Assembly (NCBI GenBank): GCA_949902685.1
Contig: CATLDS010000017.1
Coordinates: 1-7,925, forward strand
Source of the DNA: an uncultured Christensenellaceae bacterium
GTDB lineage: Bacteria > Bacillota > Clostridia > Christensenellales > UBA1242
Direction of reading: 5' to 3'
Length of the DNA stretch: 7,925 bases
A program made the position numbers and the translations under genes. A model generated the notes under the pieces. The model was given only the letters and a program-made list of their open reading frames with translations, made no database searches and was not told the DNA's origin. Shown here piece after piece: positions 7,201-7,925 of this stretch; the first letter of the stretch is position 1; each line of letters starts with the position of its first letter.

Positions 7201-7925
7201 CTAATGTTTCATAAGATGGACTATTTTCACCCGTTTGATTCATATTGAAGCGGACTGTTGCGATACCTATAGCAGAATACAATTTAGGATTGCCCGGTTC
7301 TTCTTCATACACAGTAAAGCAAATATAGTCATTTTCGCAATCCACCCAACCGTCATCCACACTTGTATCTCTACGCTGTATGCCTTTATTTTGAAGTCCT
7401 AGATTTTCTATAGTGCCTACATGTGTAATATTCACGGCGTCGTATATTATTTGTATTGAATCCCATAATCCACTTTGCGGAATACATCTCTGTATTGTTC
7501 TAAATCCAGTATAACTTTTATGCCATCCTTTTGCCAATTTATTCAAAGGATTTGTAGCAGTGGATCCATAATACTTATCTTCACCAGTTGCTGATATATT
7601 GAAAGTATCTTGATTTATATAATAAGCTTGTGCATATAAATATACATTTCCTTTATCCGCTTCTATATCTTCATAGAACTTAGATTCAGCATCATAGTAA
7701 TTGCTGTTTTCGATTGTATTAACAGTAAATGCAAATTTATGAGTTCCTTGGACTGATGCGATAGTTCCACCAGACTTCTCTTCAACCTTCAGCATTCCCA
7801 CTAGACCGCCGAAGTTCTCTGGCTTGTTCTTATCAAATATACTGTCGTACACTTCTGCACCAGACATATTGCCTTCCAAACGTCCTATTAATCCACCTAT
7901 GTAATATGAACTGGTAGTAGATGAG
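4259..7925 (-). CDS. Large GLUG-containing surface protein, 5' end beyond the window
   Basis: The frame is open from the right edge (first full codon 7924) to TAA at 4259-4261, 1221 codons. TTG at 7879 could be taken as a start, but the frame continues upstream, encodes another GLUG motif there (GGLIG, residues 10-14) and has no ribosome binding site, so the true start and any signal peptide lie outside. Residue numbers here count from 7924. GGLVG follows at 39-43. Residues 50-420 are a polar, Asn/Tyr-rich region of unknown fold. Residues 423-447 are hydrophobic. Residues 448-499 are Lys-rich with no Asp or Glu, and 500-513 are hydrophobic again. The remaining 700 residues are acidic and Tyr-rich, with a very acidic patch near 841-881, and end in VGQINVV. 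No LPXTG motif, C-terminal transmembrane helix or S-layer-homology domain is visible at the C-terminus. Surface or secreted location is inferred from the GLUG motifs and composition. Function is unknown. Confidence 0.75.
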   Translation of the reverse strand, partial: SSTTSSYYIGGLIGRLEGNMSGAEVYDSIFDKNKPENFGGLVGMLKVEEKSGGTIASVQGTHKFAFTVNTIENSNYYDAESKFYEDIEADKGNVYLYAQAYYINQDTFNISATGEDKYYGSTATNPLNKLAKGWHKSYTGFRTIQRCIPQSGLWDSIQIIYDAVNITHVGTIENLGLQNKGIQRRDTSVDDGWVDCENDYICFTVYEEEPGNPKLYSAIGIATVRFNMNQTGENSPSYETLENGTPNIGEWMWGAFINESPEETHYIDANRGGNEIAYKNLQGLTYFKWGSGGTNWQEYYTLGTNKTRPYRNNVGGQNNNYTLLSYFVKDYLSTADKGEKGDAEYKDSTGKDSTGAYFVFQTIFVNDSANKLTYGGQDDKQYEIKTENKADSQLPISGSIFDVTGYTSQDLYDATQNQGKIDWFAVGTTAAAVVIDILLLMTTGGAGNAAKQAGVQGAKLLGKGMTKAASKAAKSGIKKLIGKFGKRIGKFAAKFGKTTLFALTSAVGLFNAAKMYTAGTSQTQWLSSKDMNFGYLSSAYTREIRYKSNDVGVYNVSQFDDVYTTDDGQELYFYSYTRPADYIAHRYLGIDVKLSASNVVFTEEIPSSYTTIDAEKGLEVKLESATGHMASKADISKYAKVKWTDDEGDTVQVTLCKFNNDDNVYMLYDNYLYHDGVYWINAMSGDVKYQRSNSFFVPEFRDIPLKTENHYFNYGDDIYVHGYYDPVRQEYRIGKADDGTASFQGNLVKKVSNGDEYNYEINGATLTIDRVEKSQQLSFSYDKSFKATDKYEGYEYMRGAYYAVAGREDWDLVDYATFRYYEDDDPNKPNKENLTLGIDYITLIGEEKYIDETGEEKTREGVEFDYFFESKTTDDVVEDESENNGTKITRYNYDFAKNQLLGAINSINTYRPVKSLTNGLQIHGMVKNKNGTRISIPTYPILFTNPYALDNKGEDMREDLDNGNYYTYDRTGAGINHTVDYYLYEGGYLVERGVDNDKEYTEVFTPISNANTELVRLYEEKDNTLVLVEGHNASFEDEDGNIITVENAYTYQEIIADFGVDEFGNKGFITYGKYYINNEKLKDSYRVSNGRLYKSNPYYTIGTNTLNDGLLYYTVIEYNKSGADGVNFNQNKYLTNSKYQLYTRYKYMYDGIVADLNTNEGYNYWKDYTLIPKSGTSINNGKTTYLVERVQVTLSGNKELIYIAGVTSSEKTAKVGQINVV
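6386..6658 (-). other. Hydrophobic / Lys-rich / hydrophobic module inside the second surface protein
   Basis: Residues 423-447 (WFAVGTTAAAVVIDILLLM and the following TTGGAG) could span a membrane. Residues 448-499 carry 13 Lys and 1 Arg and no acidic residue. Lys recurs every three or four positions (459, 463, 467, 471, then 483, 486, 490, 494, 497), so an alpha-helix would place the charge on one face opposite Leu, Ile, Phe and Ala. LFALTSAVGLFNAA (500-513) is again hydrophobic. The Gly/Lys/Phe pattern (GKFGKRIGKFAAKFGK) resembles cationic membrane-active helices. The module differs sharply from the acidic, Tyr-rich chain on both sides. Membrane insertion or pore formation is inference only. 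Confidence 0.5.
6861..6890 (-). repeat. Perfect 15-bp tandem duplication
   Basis: CCTGTACTATCTTTA occurs twice head to tail (6861-6875 and 6876-6890). It adds five residues in frame, giving KDSTGKDSTG in the second surface protein. Because the unit is a multiple of three, copy-number change would alter length without breaking the frame. Confidence 0.9.
7796..7897 (-). repeat. GLUG motifs in the second surface protein
   Basis: GGLIG (residues 10-14 counted from 7924) and GGLVG (39-43) are 29 residues apart, matching the spacing in the first surface protein. They lie at the edge of the window, so more copies probably precede them. The first motif is encoded upstream of the TTG at 7879, which shows that TTG is an internal Leu codon. 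Confidence 0.65.

Noticed and set aside
1..7925. CRISPR array, tRNA or rRNA genes, insertion sequence or phage genes
   Set aside because: No direct repeats with spacers, no cloverleaf or rRNA-like segments, no transposase or integrase motifs and no terminal inverted repeats were seen.

Overview
The window carries parts of two large cell-surface proteins on the minus strand and one complete lipoprotein-like gene on the plus strand between them. The DNA is A+T-rich. The signals are typical of Bacillota: AGGAG-type ribosome binding sites, a near-consensus SigA promoter (TTGACA, 17 nt, TAGAAT), a Gram-positive style signal peptide and intrinsic terminators. Tryptophan is encoded by TGG and no in-frame TGA needs to be read through, so the standard code fits. 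A gut-type Clostridia relative is plausible, but that is inference, as no taxonomic marker gene is present.

Layout. (1) Positions 1-2869, minus strand: the first 956 codons of a secreted protein that starts at 2869 and runs off the left edge. It has a signal peptide, a GLUG-repeat region and beta-helix-like GGG rungs. It then passes into a Ser/Thr/Tyr/Gly-rich tail that contains no Glu over its last 200 visible residues. (2) Positions 2870-3201: a divergent intergenic region with a strong plus-strand promoter and ribosome binding sites for both flanking genes. (3) Positions 3202-4200, plus strand: a 332-residue probable lipoprotein of unknown function. (4) Positions 4227-4256: a perfect 13-bp inverted repeat with A and T tracts, which can end transcription from both convergent genes. 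(5) Positions 4259-7925, minus strand: the last 1221 codons of a second large GLUG-containing protein whose true start lies beyond the right edge. Near its middle it has a hydrophobic segment followed by a strikingly Lys-rich stretch without acidic residues, unlike the rest of the protein.

The two minus-strand proteins share GLUG motifs (GGLVG-like) and look like members of one surface-protein class. The lipoprotein gene sits between them in the opposite direction with its own promoter and terminator, so it is probably an independent unit. All three products are predicted to act outside the cytoplasmic membrane. No enzyme, mobile element, RNA gene or CRISPR array is visible. The most unusual feature is the cationic/hydrophobic module inside the second protein.
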